Source: Allodiplogaster sudhausi (taxonomy: Eukaryota > Nematoda > Chromadorea > Rhabditida > Diplogasteridae). Taken from it: a stretch of DNA of 64,000 nucleotides. A program made the translations under genes and the position numbers. Below are positions 36,480-49,392 of the stretch, piece by piece; the first letter of the stretch is position 1, and each line of letters begins with the position of its first letter. Where the stretch lies: positions 1,274,501 to 1,338,500 of the forward strand of contig CALZFC010000031.1 of assembly GCA_945643635.1 (NCBI GenBank), written 5' to 3'. The notes beneath the pieces were generated by a model that saw nothing but the letters and a program-made list of their open reading frames with translations, was not told the origin of the DNA and ran no database searches.

Positions 36480-37094
36480 ATGGCAATCTCAACGCTGTGC
36501 CTTCTTTCTCTGCTGACGTTCACTGCCCTAGCTGTAAGTGGCTGTTTTTTAATTCAACAAAATGCTGACTTCCTGTTAATCATGAAGAAGGTATAACTGT
36601 TTCCTCCTCCTTAATAATATATAATTGCACACGGATGAATGGTTCAGGAGTCAGCTTATGTGCCCACCAATACCCCTGAGAAATGCTACAAACTATTTTT
36701 CGGGAGCACAATGCGGATGGTGCAGATCACGACCGAGTACATGCGATCCGGCTAAGACAAGTGACGCAGATTGCAAAACTTGGTAATATATGTTTATTTC
36801 CAAAATTTTTTGACAGATTGTTATAATTAAAATGCTCGTATTATTCGTGGTTGAAAAAAAAAGTCACGAGCATTCTTTTAATAATCTGAGATAGTGTATT
36901 TGCAACGTAAAATAAGTACACAAGCAATTTTCAGCAAGGACGGCTTTGAAGTGGAAGCGGGAACCGATGCAACTCATGGCAAACTGTGTGCCTACCCTGG
37001 TCCTGTCTATTGCTATGGTGTATTGAGGGAGGTGAGCGAAGATAGAAAAAGCTACGTTTGCAAGTCTTCGTCACGTTATCGTGTGCCTCAATGA
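36480..37094 (+). CDS. Small secreted cysteine-rich protein, 113 aa
   Basis: Three exons: 36480..36533, 36655..36782 and 36935..37094, all in phase, 342 nt. Exon 1 encodes an 18-residue signal peptide, MAISTLCLLSLLTFTALA. The mature part has nine cysteines: MC, then AQCGWC, TC, DC, TC, LC, YC and VC. There is one N-glycosylation site, NAT. The CGWC pair with neighbouring Cys resembles a PSI-type or other disulfide-rich domain, but the spacing does not fit a family I know. An odd cysteine number suggests a free thiol or a covalent dimer. The acceptor of exon 2 is the second of two nearby AGs (GAGTCAG). Function unknown; presumably extracellular. Confidence 0.7.
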
Positions 37095-37352
37095 AAAAAA
37101 CACAGTTATGGCTTACTATAGAGCCATAACACTATATCTACTCCTGCAAATGGTAGATCTGGCTGTTTGTGATGTTGTTCTCTTCCCTACCATGCGATAA
37201 ATCATGTTCAAATAATCTCAAAAGTCGCAATAAGAAAGCAAATCACAAATATCTATTTTCGGTTTTTGGCATGCGATGTAATTCAACAGTCGCAAATTGA
37301 GCTCATCCTTCACTCCTCTAAGAAATGGGAATAGGAAAGGCCTTATTCTTCA

Positions 37353-37605
37353 TTAATTCTTCTTCCTCCACCTTTCGACTCGGAGTGCCACGGAGCTTCT
37401 GGCCATTTGTATTGTTGATATCGACGGGTGAGCCGAGGTTGACTGAGCAGAAGGTCTGCCAGCGAAGGTGTGTCGCTTTGGAAATTTACCTTTGACTCGA
37501 TCGACTGAAAACGAAATACAAATCAGCATTTTGAAATTAATAAAAACGATTGATTCCTCCCGTGGTTCGGTCAAAGATCTTTCCGATACCCTTCTTCATC
37601 GACAT
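37353..37605 (-). CDS. Possible small basic protein, 69 aa
   Basis: Two exons, 37548..37605 and 37353..37504, join in phase 1 through a short intron ending TTTTCAG. The product starts MSMKKGIGKIFDRTTGGIN and ends RVERWRKKN. It is Lys/Arg/Ser-rich with no membrane segment. The reading frame is open upstream of the ATG, so there may be an earlier exon. I do not recognise it. A chance pairing of open frames is possible. Confidence 0.35.
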
Positions 37606-38305
37606 GTTCACCAACACGAGGAATTTCTTGTTGTGGCTATGGAATATCCATAGTCCCTGAACCAGAGCCTAAGCTAGAAGCAGCGATATCCTCCTTGAAT
37701 AAGAAGTAACCAACTTCGACTGATTCTTCTTTGTTCTTCCGTCTATCTGATCATAAAAACAAATGTTTCTAACTTGGCAATGCAATTTATCATGTGCAGT
37801 TGGATAGAAAATAATAACGTGCGGTAACTCAAGAATCATCTATGATCGGCAGAGTCCAAGACCCTGACCTCGTTGTCTTTGTCGAGCTTCTACTCCAACG
37901 AGGACGGAGCTGACCGACGGAGCACACGCCGAATGTACACGCGAGATCGAATTATCGCACATGCTTATTACATTTGTATGCGAATGTCCTTTTGGCAGTA
38001 ACAAGAAATTTAAAAGTCATTCGCACTTCATTTTGTTTTGAAGTCTCATGACAATATGCTAATTACTACTTGATGTTTCGGGTGTTAAGTGGAGAAGGAA
38101 GCATCGAGCGAACTCCCAAAGGGTGCTATATTTGTCTCTCAATTACTATCGTTTTTAGGGGAAGAGCGGTCATGCTGCACCTTCATTCAGCGCAGCTCGC
38201 TCTGCCAAGCGTGCTTGTTTCTTTACAAATATTAATTGTTATTTATTTATTTATTTGAACAATATATGATGGTTTTTGAATTTCCTTAGATTGGATAGCA
38301 CAGCA
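37606..38305. other. Intergenic
   Basis: 700 bp with no supported exon. TTCCTTAG at 38282..38289 is a plausible 3' splice site 17 bp before the next start codon, suggesting a non-coding leader exon or a spliced leader for the downstream gene. Confidence 0.45.
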
Positions 38306-39562
38306 ATGTTCTTGGTGCCTGCTGGGACGCAACTTCTGATGCCTCCTCTGCTCTCTCATCCCTTGCCAGCTGGCTGGGCCACTCAGGAGCAGCAGCCACA
38401 CTACGGAATGCCCATCCATCCCCATCATCACCAGGGATGCCCCCCTCAACCGTGTCCGAAAACGAATGCTTTGGAAGAGGAAGTCGCCTCGCTTCGAGTG
38501 GAACTCGCCTCTGCTCAAATGGAACGGGATAGCTGGCGCGCGTACGCTGAAGAAATGGAAGGAGAACGCACCAAACAGGTTTGCTATTGTACTGGCATTT
38601 CACATCTTTCTTTCAAGAAAAATATGTACATAATGCACATAAATAAAAATTGTGCGGCTAATCTACTCTTATTAATTGCAGACCTAAGAATGTTGGACAG
38701 TTATGTACATATGTACAGATATTTCACAATTGTGAAAATACACACATTTTTAAAATGTATACTTTGATTTAACGTGTTCAACGGCTCTCTTTCTCCAGAG
38801 AGCCGACTTCAACGAGATCGAGGGCCAACTCCGCATCGATAACTCGGCGCTTGCTCGCCGAGTCGCTGCCGTGGAAGAGGAAGCGCAGAGCGCGTTGAGC
38901 TACGCGGCCGCGGTCGAGGAGGAACGCGCCCGACTAGAGCAGTGGGCCGGCCGCATGCGGAAGGACATGCGGCAGATGCAAGACAAGGTCTCGCTTTCTT
39001 GCATGCTTTAGCGTTGCTTTCAAGCCCATATTTACATATGTCATTGCTGAACTTGTATCTTGTACTAATTATTAAAAAGGGGCAAAGTAACCATTGATTT
39101 ATGTACTATGTACATACATTTCAAGATTTCATCGATGTCCGACTCCTTTGACAAGATGAAGATCCGTCCGAGTGCGGAGGCTGACTGCTCTGTTCCCGAC
39201 AGTAGCATTGAGGAAGACTTCTGGGCGTGGCAACAAGAACAGCGAACCGGTCAAATCGACGACCGACAGCAGGTATCATGATCTTTTTTTCTCAGCTGGA
39301 AACAAACAAATCAAAATCTTTAATTTGTCTTAACTCAAGATATGATAATTATTCTATCATTCAAAAAAATGAAATAAAATACTTGTTCTATCAGATCTCA
39401 CCACCGATGTCAGTTGGCGATGAAGCGGAAGGTGAGAGGGAGGAGTCTCCGGTCGACTCGCTGCTGGCGTCTCCGGTCGACTCGTTGCTGGCTTCAGTAC
39501 TCGCGCGAGCAGCGCGCGCATCGCGGGAATGCACGCCTGCAGAATGGACTGAAGATGAATAG
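38306..39562 (+). CDS. Coiled-coil protein, 258 aa
   Basis: Four in-phase exons: 38306..38578, 38799..38987, 39126..39272 and 39395..39562 (777 nt, stop TAG). The N-terminus (about 55 residues) is rich in Pro, His and Gln, including HPHHHQG. A predicted coiled coil covers about residues 56-155 (ALEEEVASLRVELASAQMER; RVAAVEEEAQSALSYAAAVE). The C-terminus is acidic and contains an exact tandem repeat of SPVDSLLA. Exon 3 uses a CAAG acceptor. There are no catalytic motifs. It may be a scaffold or cytoskeletal adaptor, but I do not recognise the family. Confidence 0.75.
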
Positions 39563-41588
39563 ACTGTTAGGGAGCTGTGTTATTTATCTCCTTATCACTA
39601 TTGTCATGAGTAAGAAACAACCGCAATATCTCTTTTATTATACACATGTGCAACCTTTTACTTGAATTGATTGTTCCTATTGTTCTATGAGAAGCATATT
39701 GTACATACTGTATGAACATTCAAGAGAGGCCACTTACAGCAACAAGCTAACTGAATAATCAAAAGTAGGTACATATGTTTTCGTTGTTTTACACTCGACA
39801 CATTCTAATATCAAACTGTCAATCACATCTTCACCCATTTGGAGACTCGTGCTTTGGTTGCATAAGCTGCCAACTCTTTTGTGCCGTTCAAAAGAAGGCT
39901 TCTTATTCTGTGCAGCGGCTAATTGTATTAGCAAGACCACGTCAATACTTTGTCCGTCTTCCATCTGAACCGGGTCGCCATTCATTCTTCCCCCTCCCCC
40001 TCTCATTCGCGGATTCCATGGCCCCTCAGGTTGTTGTATACAGCGCTTCAAAGTATGCATCTTTTAGCTGATATGAAAGAGCGTATCAATTTGCATTCGC
40101 TATTTGTTCTTTCCCTGGCATAGACTAAAAAGGCATTTCTTGACCAACCCATTTTCTCGCGGTTCCCCTTTCTCCTTTGTTTGCAGTTTCCTCGTAAATA
40201 CTGGCAGCCTGAATGGGAAAAGTGCTCAAAGAACAAAAAGTCTTTTCCTCGTCCCCTCCCTCATCCCCTTCCAATTCCGTTTCGCGCCCGCGGATCCGAC
40301 TTGTTTCATGGAAATTGGCAAATCTTCCATGGGAGAGGAGTGCCACTTCCTCCCTCTTTCTTCTGTTTTTTTTTCGCACACAGTATGTCTCACTCTCCCG
40401 TCCTTCACTCTTTCTCCTTCTCTCTCTCTCACTCTCGCTCTCTCTCACTCTCACTCTCTCTGTCTCTCTCCTCTCTCTCAGTTGTCTTTCCCCTCATCTC
40501 AAGGCAATTTTCTCGTCTGGCTTCTCATCGCCCTCCTTTCCGATCGGTCGTCGTCAAAGTAATCCCGCGCCTTAGACCGAGTTTCTCAGTGCGTTCTGAG
40601 TCCCTTGGCTGGTCTAAGCCCCCCCCCCCCCCCTCCCATAGGAAGAAAACTTGAATTCCTCTCCTCTGCTATCCTGTACACGTCATTGCAGACCACGTGG
40701 AATTAGGAGGAGGAAGACGAGAAGCCATATCAGGGAGGGCTTCCACGAGTCTGAGAAGCCAAAGACTGTTTTCACACAACGGCTAAGAATATAGAGAATG
40801 CTGACGATGTAGAAAGTGAGTGAGACCCTCTCGGGCTCGGCTTAATTATGAACCCCGATCACTCTGGTTTTGAGAAGACCTCGCCACGGACACAGCCCTC
40901 TCGTGAAGTCTAATCCCTTCTGATTTAGTAATCGAGAACGCGCGCGTCAGAGATTTGTTTGCACAGCAAAAATTAAAACAATTTTATTTATCCAGTATGT
41001 GCATAAAAAGTGATTAAAATAGCCTGTCGCCCGCCTGACGAATTCTTCATAAGTCACTGAAGACAAATTGATGAATAAGAAATTGTTGAGAAATTAAGGA
41101 GAGAAACGAATGGGTAATTCAAAGAGAGAAAAGAAAGCATGGGAAGAGAGAGTGAAAACGTTTTCATTGGGAAGGGGGGCCGTGCCAAGGGAAGGAATGT
41201 ACAAAATAGGATTGCCAGGCCAATGGGAGCGGCCTTTGCAAGCGATGACGACGGTCTGGTGATTCGTAGAGATTCTGGAAGAGGAGAGAGAGAGAGAGAG
41301 AAAAAAGGAGACAGAGAAAGAGACGGAACGAGAATGCTCATGGTGAGGCGTATGATGGCGATGTCAGACAATAAAGCGAGAGTGAAAAGAGCTTGGAGAC
41401 CAGGAAACGAGTGAGGGAGAATAAAACGGGATAGAGAGACCGGGTCGGCCCACAAACCCTCCCCCCCCCCTCCCCCACTTGCAGCGAGGAGTTTCTGACC
41501 CGAACGAGAAGGCACTTTGCACATGGGCTGCAGCGCCCCGAGCCACATTCCATTTCCTCCTCCTACTCTGTCACCTCTCGAGCAGTTC

Positions 41589-41626
<38 letters not shown>

Positions 41627-41885
41627 GTTGTTACCGAAGAATACTCCCCTCGATCTAACTGTTCCCCGGCGTTCTGTTTTCGTCTCCTCTGCAGAATATA
41701 GGCTTGCATCTCCATTTCGAAGCAATGAAGCCGCCGCTATATTCACTTCAGCAAAATATGCGTAATTTTTTTTCTAACTCTCTCTTGCTCGATATATTTA
41801 TCTCACTCTCTTTCTTCCATTCTCAATTTCTATATATCTTTATCTTTCTCTTCCTCTATTTCTCTTTCTATTTTTCTTTCTTTAT

Positions 41886-41970
41886 TTCTCTTTCTCTTTC
41901 TCTTTCTCTTTCTCTTTCTCTTTCTCTTTCTCTTTCTCTTTCTCTTTCTCTTTCTCTTTCTTTCTTTCGT
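41886..41970. repeat. (TTTCTC)n hexanucleotide repeat
   Basis: About 14 near-perfect units of TTTCTC, distinct from the plain CT tracts elsewhere in the window. Confidence 0.93.
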
Positions 41971-42738
41971 TCTCTTTTATCTGAGATTGCAATAAAGTGA
42001 GGAATGAAGTGAAAGAAGTCGAATAATACGAGAAGGAGATTGTCTAATGTGCCGCTAATTGATTCAAGTTCCATGTACAGGAGAAGGAAAAGTCACGGCA
42101 ACAAGAGCAGTTGTTGAAACTTTTTGAACCTCGAACACGTGCATTTCGTTAGCAGTTCAGTTTAGGAGGCAGAGGATGTCATCTTTCTATAACTTCCTTA
42201 TCCTTTCGCTGAACTTTCCCCTCCCCCCTCTTCATATCCCTCGCTGTCTCTCTTTTTCTCTTTTCCTCCCTCAGTTACCCCCTTCTCGGTCTTTCGCTCG
42301 GATTTCCTGTGCCATCGTGGGCGAGTGACTATTCAGGAAAGAAATAAGAATACAAATGCTAGAGCGGCGATTTTCACATTTGTTTTTCATTTTCTCTTGC
42401 TTTATTGGCACTTTTCCTTCCGCTCCCTTGCAAGCAGCCGCTGGTTAGGATGCTGACTTAGCAGAAACGCCTGCCGTTTGCTTGATTCTCTCTCTGCTCT
42501 TCTCTTTCCTCTCTTTCTTACTATTCTATCTCGTCACTTCTCTGTTATTTTCTCTTTCTCTCACTGTCTCCACTGATATCCCTCTCCACTTCCCGCAGCC
42601 GTTCCCTTGTTCAGTAAAGAAAAAGGAGAGTTCAAGCCGTTCATCAGCATTTTGCAATCATTTTAATAGTTAGATGATGACGACGGCATTCATCCCGCGT
42701 GGTTGTCATTTTATCTCGTTCTTCTGCTCTCGCGAAAG

Positions 42739-42742
<4 letters not shown>

Positions 42743-42793
<51 letters not shown>

Positions 42794-42886
42794 GAGAGAG
42801 AGCACAATGATGAAGAGTAAGGAGGAAAGGCGAGAGAGAAAGAGAGGGAGAGAGAGCACAAAGATGAAGAGTAAAGAGGAAAGGCT

Positions 42887-42921
<35 letters not shown>
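42743..42921. repeat. (GA)n with 54-bp duplicated block
   Basis: GA runs at 42743..42790 and 42894..42921 flank two copies (starting about 42792 and 42846) of a 54-bp block containing GAGAGCACAAxGATGAAGAG. The copies differ at a few bases. Confidence 0.88.
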
Positions 42922-45900
42922 CAGTAGAGTGAGAAAAGAGTTCGGATGCGAGAGAAGAACGGCAGCCAAAGATACCGTTTCCACTCTTTACCCAATGCAT
43001 CTTTCATTCCCTCTCCTTGAATAATAATTATATGGCGACTTCCTGGTTGAGTCCATCTCTGATGCCAGACCCCCTCTAAAATATTCGTCACTTCAAATGG
43101 CCAGCACAAACTACTTCACACTTTTCTGGCTTCCTCTCATCGTCAGCAATATCATTTTTTTCATTGGTGGACTGTAGCAATGAAGATGACCTTTTCCGTT
43201 GCATTTCCTCTGATTATGCTATCTTTATAAAATCTTATCCAAAAGCGCGTGTCTACCCTCGTTCTCTGAGTCAGAATGAACTTTTGCCCAATTGACAGCC
43301 CGCGAATCGTCTCGTCTCATGTCTTATTTTAGTGTGCTTTCGGCTGTGCTCGTGGCATTTCCAGACTTCATCTTTATCACTTTCTTCCCTTCTCTCTCCA
43401 TCTGATTATTGTATCTTCTCTTTCGTTGTAGCCTCCGAGTTTTTGCCTCTCCTTCCTATTCCTCCTTTCTCTCCTTCTGTCTCTCTGTCTCTCTCACTCT
43501 TGTTCTCTCTCATGCACTCTCTTTCACTCTCTGCTTCTCTGTCTCTCTTATTGCCGAAAAACATCTCTTGCTCAGCTATCCGATTAGGCTGTGCCTCCAG
43601 CACATGTGCATGAAATCCTAATCCACTTAACCGTCTTCATCTGTATGCTGCCTCCCTCGGCCAGAAGCTGCCAAAAGGTTAGCATTGTACTGATTTATGT
43701 ATACGCATATTTGTACATATGTACATATATACATAAATTAGATATGTATGTATGTGAATTTTTAAAAATCTAATTCCCATGTGTGATCGATGATTGAATT
43801 TCACATCTTCTTCGAAGCTACTACAGGAATTAAGAAAGAGGAACACTTTTTGACTCATCCCTCGAAAATGGCATTTCGTTGACCCTTGGATACCAGAAAG
43901 CAAAAAAAAGAATACTGGTTGGGGAATGTAGTTATGATGAGTCATTGTAGCAGGAATGGGAACCATGCTTGCGAGCATTTCTCAGAAAAACGGCAGAAGA
44001 GCTCTCATTTGTTCAAGTATTTTTCCTTTCCCACGAGATCGAAGGTTAACAGGAGCCATGAATCATTTGCCTCAAAGCGATCCAGAATTTTCCCGAAGAG
44101 TGAGGCAGACGTTGAATTGCCCAGGCTTCGAAGAACTGACCTCAGGGCATTTTGTACATTTGTTTCGAGAATCCACTGCGTCACGGTTCTTTTCTTTATC
44201 AACACTGTGAGACACCAGAGTGAATTTTCTACTGAGAAAAGGAGCTCGGATTATTTGGAAAGAACTCGGAAGTGCAGCTTCGTTGGCTTGGCTGGGCGTG
44301 TCTCATTTCATGTCGTTACGGAGAGAAATGTGAAAAGGCGGGCACTCAATTAGTCTGCGACTTGGCCAAATCAAATTCTTGCTTGTTCTCTTGAGAAATG
44401 GAGAACGTTGACCGGTGGCTTAATAATTGTTTTTTCCCTCTGAGTAGCAGTCAGCTACTCAATCATGCGTTTCCTCGTCTGGGTGGGGTGGGGGGAGGAA
44501 GGTTGCGTCTGTAGACTATCTTCCATATCAAAGAGCAACCTGCTAACCCACTCTCAACTGATAAAAGGTAACTTTGTCTATGAATAAGCATTAATTGTAA
44601 TGAAGTGCGTTTAGCTCTTTATACATTTCTTGATATTTTACATGTATTTTGGTATAAGTAATTCAGCTGCACTTTTTTTTTAAATTCCAGACAAGGAAGT
44701 TCATCAAAACCTTTGAATTAGATCGAATTTCGATGCGGCCGCTCTTTCCCGGCCCATTCTCACCCAAGGACTTTCCTCTTATCCCATTTGAGTCGTCTTG
44801 GCCATGTCTAACTGAGATGAGATGAGGAGGTTATGAAGAGTTCGTGTGTGGCAAGCACGGGTTGAATGCTCAAGTGGAAAAAAAGACGATTCCTCCGGGG
44901 AGAGAAGAGTTCATCTCATGGAGCGTGAGCGAAAGAAATACAGAAAGTGAACATTCAATGAGAAATTAGAGTGGAAACGAGAGAGAGTGAGCTAGAAAGA
45001 GATCGAGATAGAGAGAGGGAAGGAGAAAGACCGAAAACAAGGGAGTTGGAAAGTGAAAGAGCTAGGCAAAGTGAGAGATGGAGAGAGAGAGAGAGTGTGA
45101 GACTGAAAATAGCGAGGTTCTGGTGAATGACTTTTAGATGAGGTTAAAATTAGAAAGAGTTCAGGCAGATTCACGGATTGGCAAGGTCTGAGGGTTTCGT
45201 GTTCCCGCGCAGCAGCCAGGCATGCACTAGAGGCAGAGCTTTGCTAGCTGTTTCTTTCTTTCTTTCTTTCTTTTTTTCTCTCGCTCTCTCACCCACTTTT
45301 CCGCTCTCTCTTTCTCTCACTCTCTCTCACTCTCTCTCTCTCTGTCTCTCCTCCCACATTATTCATGTCTTTCCGCCTTTATTAGCGTTCCACAACGTCG
45401 ACAATCCCGATAGCGGGTGTCTGTTGAGAAGTGCGTAATATGATAAAGCCGATTTATGAAATAATTCGAGCGAAGCGAACGTAGATTCAGTGTGGATCGG
45501 CTACGCCAGACACTCTAGGCGGGGTTTCACGCACTCTTTTTCATCTTATTTTCTCTTGATCGCCTTTGCTGCTTCATTTCCACCGGCTTACTTTCCGGTT
45601 TACTACCCGAACCCTTTTCGCTTTTTAGTCCTTCTTCTTTGCTCTTAGACACTCCCCTTCAATCTTTTCATGCCGCAAGGCAATTGAACACCATCGCGCT
45701 TCATTCTTCAATCACAAGCTTTTTACTCATTTATAGTCGTTTCGCGCTCTCTCTCTCTCTCTCTCTCTCTCCCCACCGCCCTCTGACTTTGTTAGTCTCT
45801 TTTTCTTTTCTCTCTCCCTCTCTCTTCTCTCCCTTCTTGTCATAAAGTGGTCAAAGTGCAGAGTGGAAGGGGTAATTGCGTGGCCGCCCTCGGCGCCCTC

Positions 45901-48900
45901 TCAGATTCCGTTCAATTTCCGGTGTTCAGACACAAGTCAAGAAATCTGTCGAGGAAGGACATTAACTGTCCTTCTTCCAAGCACTTAACTCCAGTACTTT
46001 TGAAAATGCTCTTGAATCAAGCCCAGTTAAAATTCCGCGGAGATAAAGACTTCATTTCAAATATAAAAATAAAATAGTTTAAAAATTAAATTAAAAATAA
46101 TGATGATGCCGTAAAACAAAACCTATAATGATCTAAAATTCATTTCATGAGCTTCTCAGTGCGTCATTTCGCACTCTTGCTAAGTTCTTAGACTCTAATC
46201 CTGCCCAACTACGCGATGAGATGAGTTCTCTCATAACTTCCTGACTTGTCTCTACTTTATATTCCATTTCTCTCCCTTTTCTCTACTTCTCTTCCTTCCA
46301 CTTTCTTTCCTCTTTCTCCTCTCTCTTCCTCTTTCTTTCTTTGAACCCCATTCTCAAAGTCCCTTTTGAATATGGCCTCCTTGAGATAGAGGCCCATTTC
46401 CATAATCTTTTTTTTTCAATGCTTTCAAGCACATGGCGGAGGCTTCTTGTTGCCCGTTTTAGAATTTTCCCTTCTTCTCCACTCCTCATGCTTCTTTCAG
46501 TCTGTGATAATCTTTCTGACCTTTTTTCTTTCGTTCTTTTCATTTTTCCTCGCTACCTCCCTCTTCTTCTCCTTTCTCCTTTCTTTTCCTTTCTACTCCC
46601 CCTCAGTTGCTTCAGCTTTTGTTTGGACTTGTAGTATTTTGTATAACTCATGTCTTTTTCAACTGTCTCCTCCGTCGAATCAAGTAACTTGTACATCATT
46701 CTTATTTTTTCCATTGCTACCGGCCGATTCAGTGTTGTGAGTCACAGTCCGTTTACGTACAGAGTCTCGTCTTTCGCTGAGAATCGTCTTTAATTGCGTA
46801 TCATTTACTGCCTTTGAGATTATATACGGTGTTGTTGTTTTCGCTACTCTAGTTCCGTTTTCTCTTCATGTCTTTTTCTCTTTCTCTCCCGCGCTCTTCT
46901 TCTCTAATTCTGATATTTTCCCTCATTCCCTTCTGGCTACCCTGCGAATCCCCCATCGGATGCAGCCAATCCGAAGCGTAAGCAATACCCTGAGCAGTAA
47001 ATTCTGACCCGGGTCTCATGAAGGAATAGAGGAAAAGAAGATAAATTGTTGGCCAAGGTGGCGGGGCCCGCTAGCAAGTATTGTCTCGTCTAGGTGATAG
47101 GCAGGCATTGCAGCCGCCAGAATCTCATCTTTCCTCTTTGCTCTCTCTTTCTCTGCGTCTCTCCGATCACCTTTATTCTACTTCATCTCGATCTCTCACA
47201 CTCCCTTTGTTATCTTTTCTCTTGCCAGCCGCTCGCTTTATCTCTAAAGATATCACTGAAGATTACTGATCTCGTCTGTGTTTTTGCATCCTTTTCATCT
47301 CTCTTCAGCCACTGTATTCTCTCTTCAGCCACTGTATTCTTGTATTTTTATTTGTATTAAAACTATGTAGCACATCGATGTTGCTTTCGGATTCTTGAGA
47401 TCTAATTGGCTCGCCTTATTCTTTCCCGTATTTGAAATGCGCTCTTGTAACAGGTGATAACGATTTTTTTTAATTTCGGCATTTCCCTACAGTTACATTT
47501 CCAAGCATCTGTCACGTTATATCGTAGATCGTGTTAAAGAAAAAAAATTGAAATTGGCACGAGTTGTCGACTATACATGTACATATGTATGTACATACAT
47601 AAGCATTATGCACAACTGCAATACATTATAGCTATAAAATTCCTTGAAGTCTTACTGTGATGTTAACAACTTTTTATCTTTTGAAGGAAATTGATTTATT
47701 TTTCTTAAAGGAGGGCGATCACCGAAAAATATTGAATACATGTTCGAATTTCCGCGTCTGCCTATGATTCCTCACTCTCATTCTCGCGTGCTACTTCGAA
47801 GGTCGCACAAACCCGCTTCGTGAAAATAGCACACGAGAATGACAGTACGAAGGGCGGCGGTAATTTGAAATATCACATAATAGTTCGGTGATGGCCCCTT
47901 TTCTGTGATGGTTCTGGGATTTCATAAAAATTTAAATTTACTTTCTTGGGTTTAAAATTACAATCCTGCTTTATCCAAGACTTTAATAAATTCAAATGAG
48001 ATGATAGAAGTAGTACATTATGCATTTGCTCACGAAAGTAACAGTGATAGTAATAGTTGAATTATGCTGTCACTCATACGCCGTCTCATTTCTTTCTTTT
48101 CTTTTCATTAGTTCATTTTTTGAATTTCACCCATTGTTTTCTAGCTGAACGAGTAATGCCTTTGGAAGTATCTTTGAATGTATATTCTGTTATCATCTTC
48201 TGCGTATCTTGTATGTATACTAAAAATTACGTCTAGGCTACGCATTTATACGAAATTATTATGAACGCGGAAGCAACAGAAAATCACGTACATCTTCATT
48301 AATACAATTGCTTTATAAAAAAAACAGGAGATTCCAGGAGCGATTACAGAAGATAAAAACGGTAGTAAACAGTAGCGATTACGACATCGTAAGGAGATAT
48401 TCCACTCTGTTTTCATATTGCGGGTCACGAGGCAATGAAACATCATCGAAACAGCGTTCCGAATTGCCTCAGGGAAAGTTGGAGAAGAGAGGAAAGCGCC
48501 TTGTGCCGAGTCTAATCTATCACTCTGAGCCTCTGTTGACAGGGGATCAACACGAAGAACCGTGCAGGAGAACGCTACAAACATGATAATCCACTCTTCC
48601 TTGTCCACTCTTAACACAATTCATCACTTTCTTCTAGTGCATTCGTATTATATTACAGACACCAAAAGCTGTTCTTCCCGTCTCCTCTTTCATCTCCGTC
48701 TTATCAAATCTTCTTCTTCAAAAAGTGGGTCAGAAGTTGTTTATGAGAGAAAAGATCAACAATGTTCATTAGTGAATGATTGCGTTTCCTTCCTTCCTGC
48801 ACTTTTAAGGAGAATGTAACGGATAATCTTTCACGCTCGCAGATTAGAAAGAGATGTGTTATATACTATGTAGAAGAAGGTTAGATTTCCTCCCGCTCCC

Positions 48901-49150
48901 GCTTCCTTTTCTGCTGTTGTCTGTATGCAAGATGACAACTGGCTCGGGCTGTTCATCTGTACCTTAAACTGTTTATAAATGCTAACATTTGTACCGTTTG
49001 TGTTGTAAATGTGTCTCTCGTTCCCATGAATACTCAAAATGTATGCATATCACGCTCTTGATCTGACATTTATCTCTGCTTTAGAGTTCTATTACTAAGA
49101 CAGTCCTGTAAACTAGAATACATAAAGCGATGGCAAACGATTCCCAGCTG

Positions 49151-49152
<2 letters not shown>

Positions 49153-49182
<30 letters not shown>

Positions 49183-49344
49183 CCTCTCTCTTTCTTTCTC
49201 TCTCTCTCTCTCTCTCTCGATATTACATCAATAACAATCTGAACTAAAGGCTGCTTCCGTTCTCTCTGTGTATGCGATCCTTTTTTTTCTCTCGCAGTGG
49301 CTAATGATTGTAGAATGCCGTAAAGCATCTCCCAGACTTTTCTG

Positions 49345-49390
<46 letters not shown>

Positions 49391-49392
49391 CT
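49153..49392. repeat. Paired (CT)n tracts
   Basis: CT runs at 49153..49218 and 49349..49395 separated by unique sequence in the gene-poor region. Confidence 0.9.

Noticed and set aside
43886..44353. 155-codon open frame in the gene-poor region.
   Set aside because: It has no recognisable motif, no domain-like pattern and no part-matching exons on either side; it could be chance.
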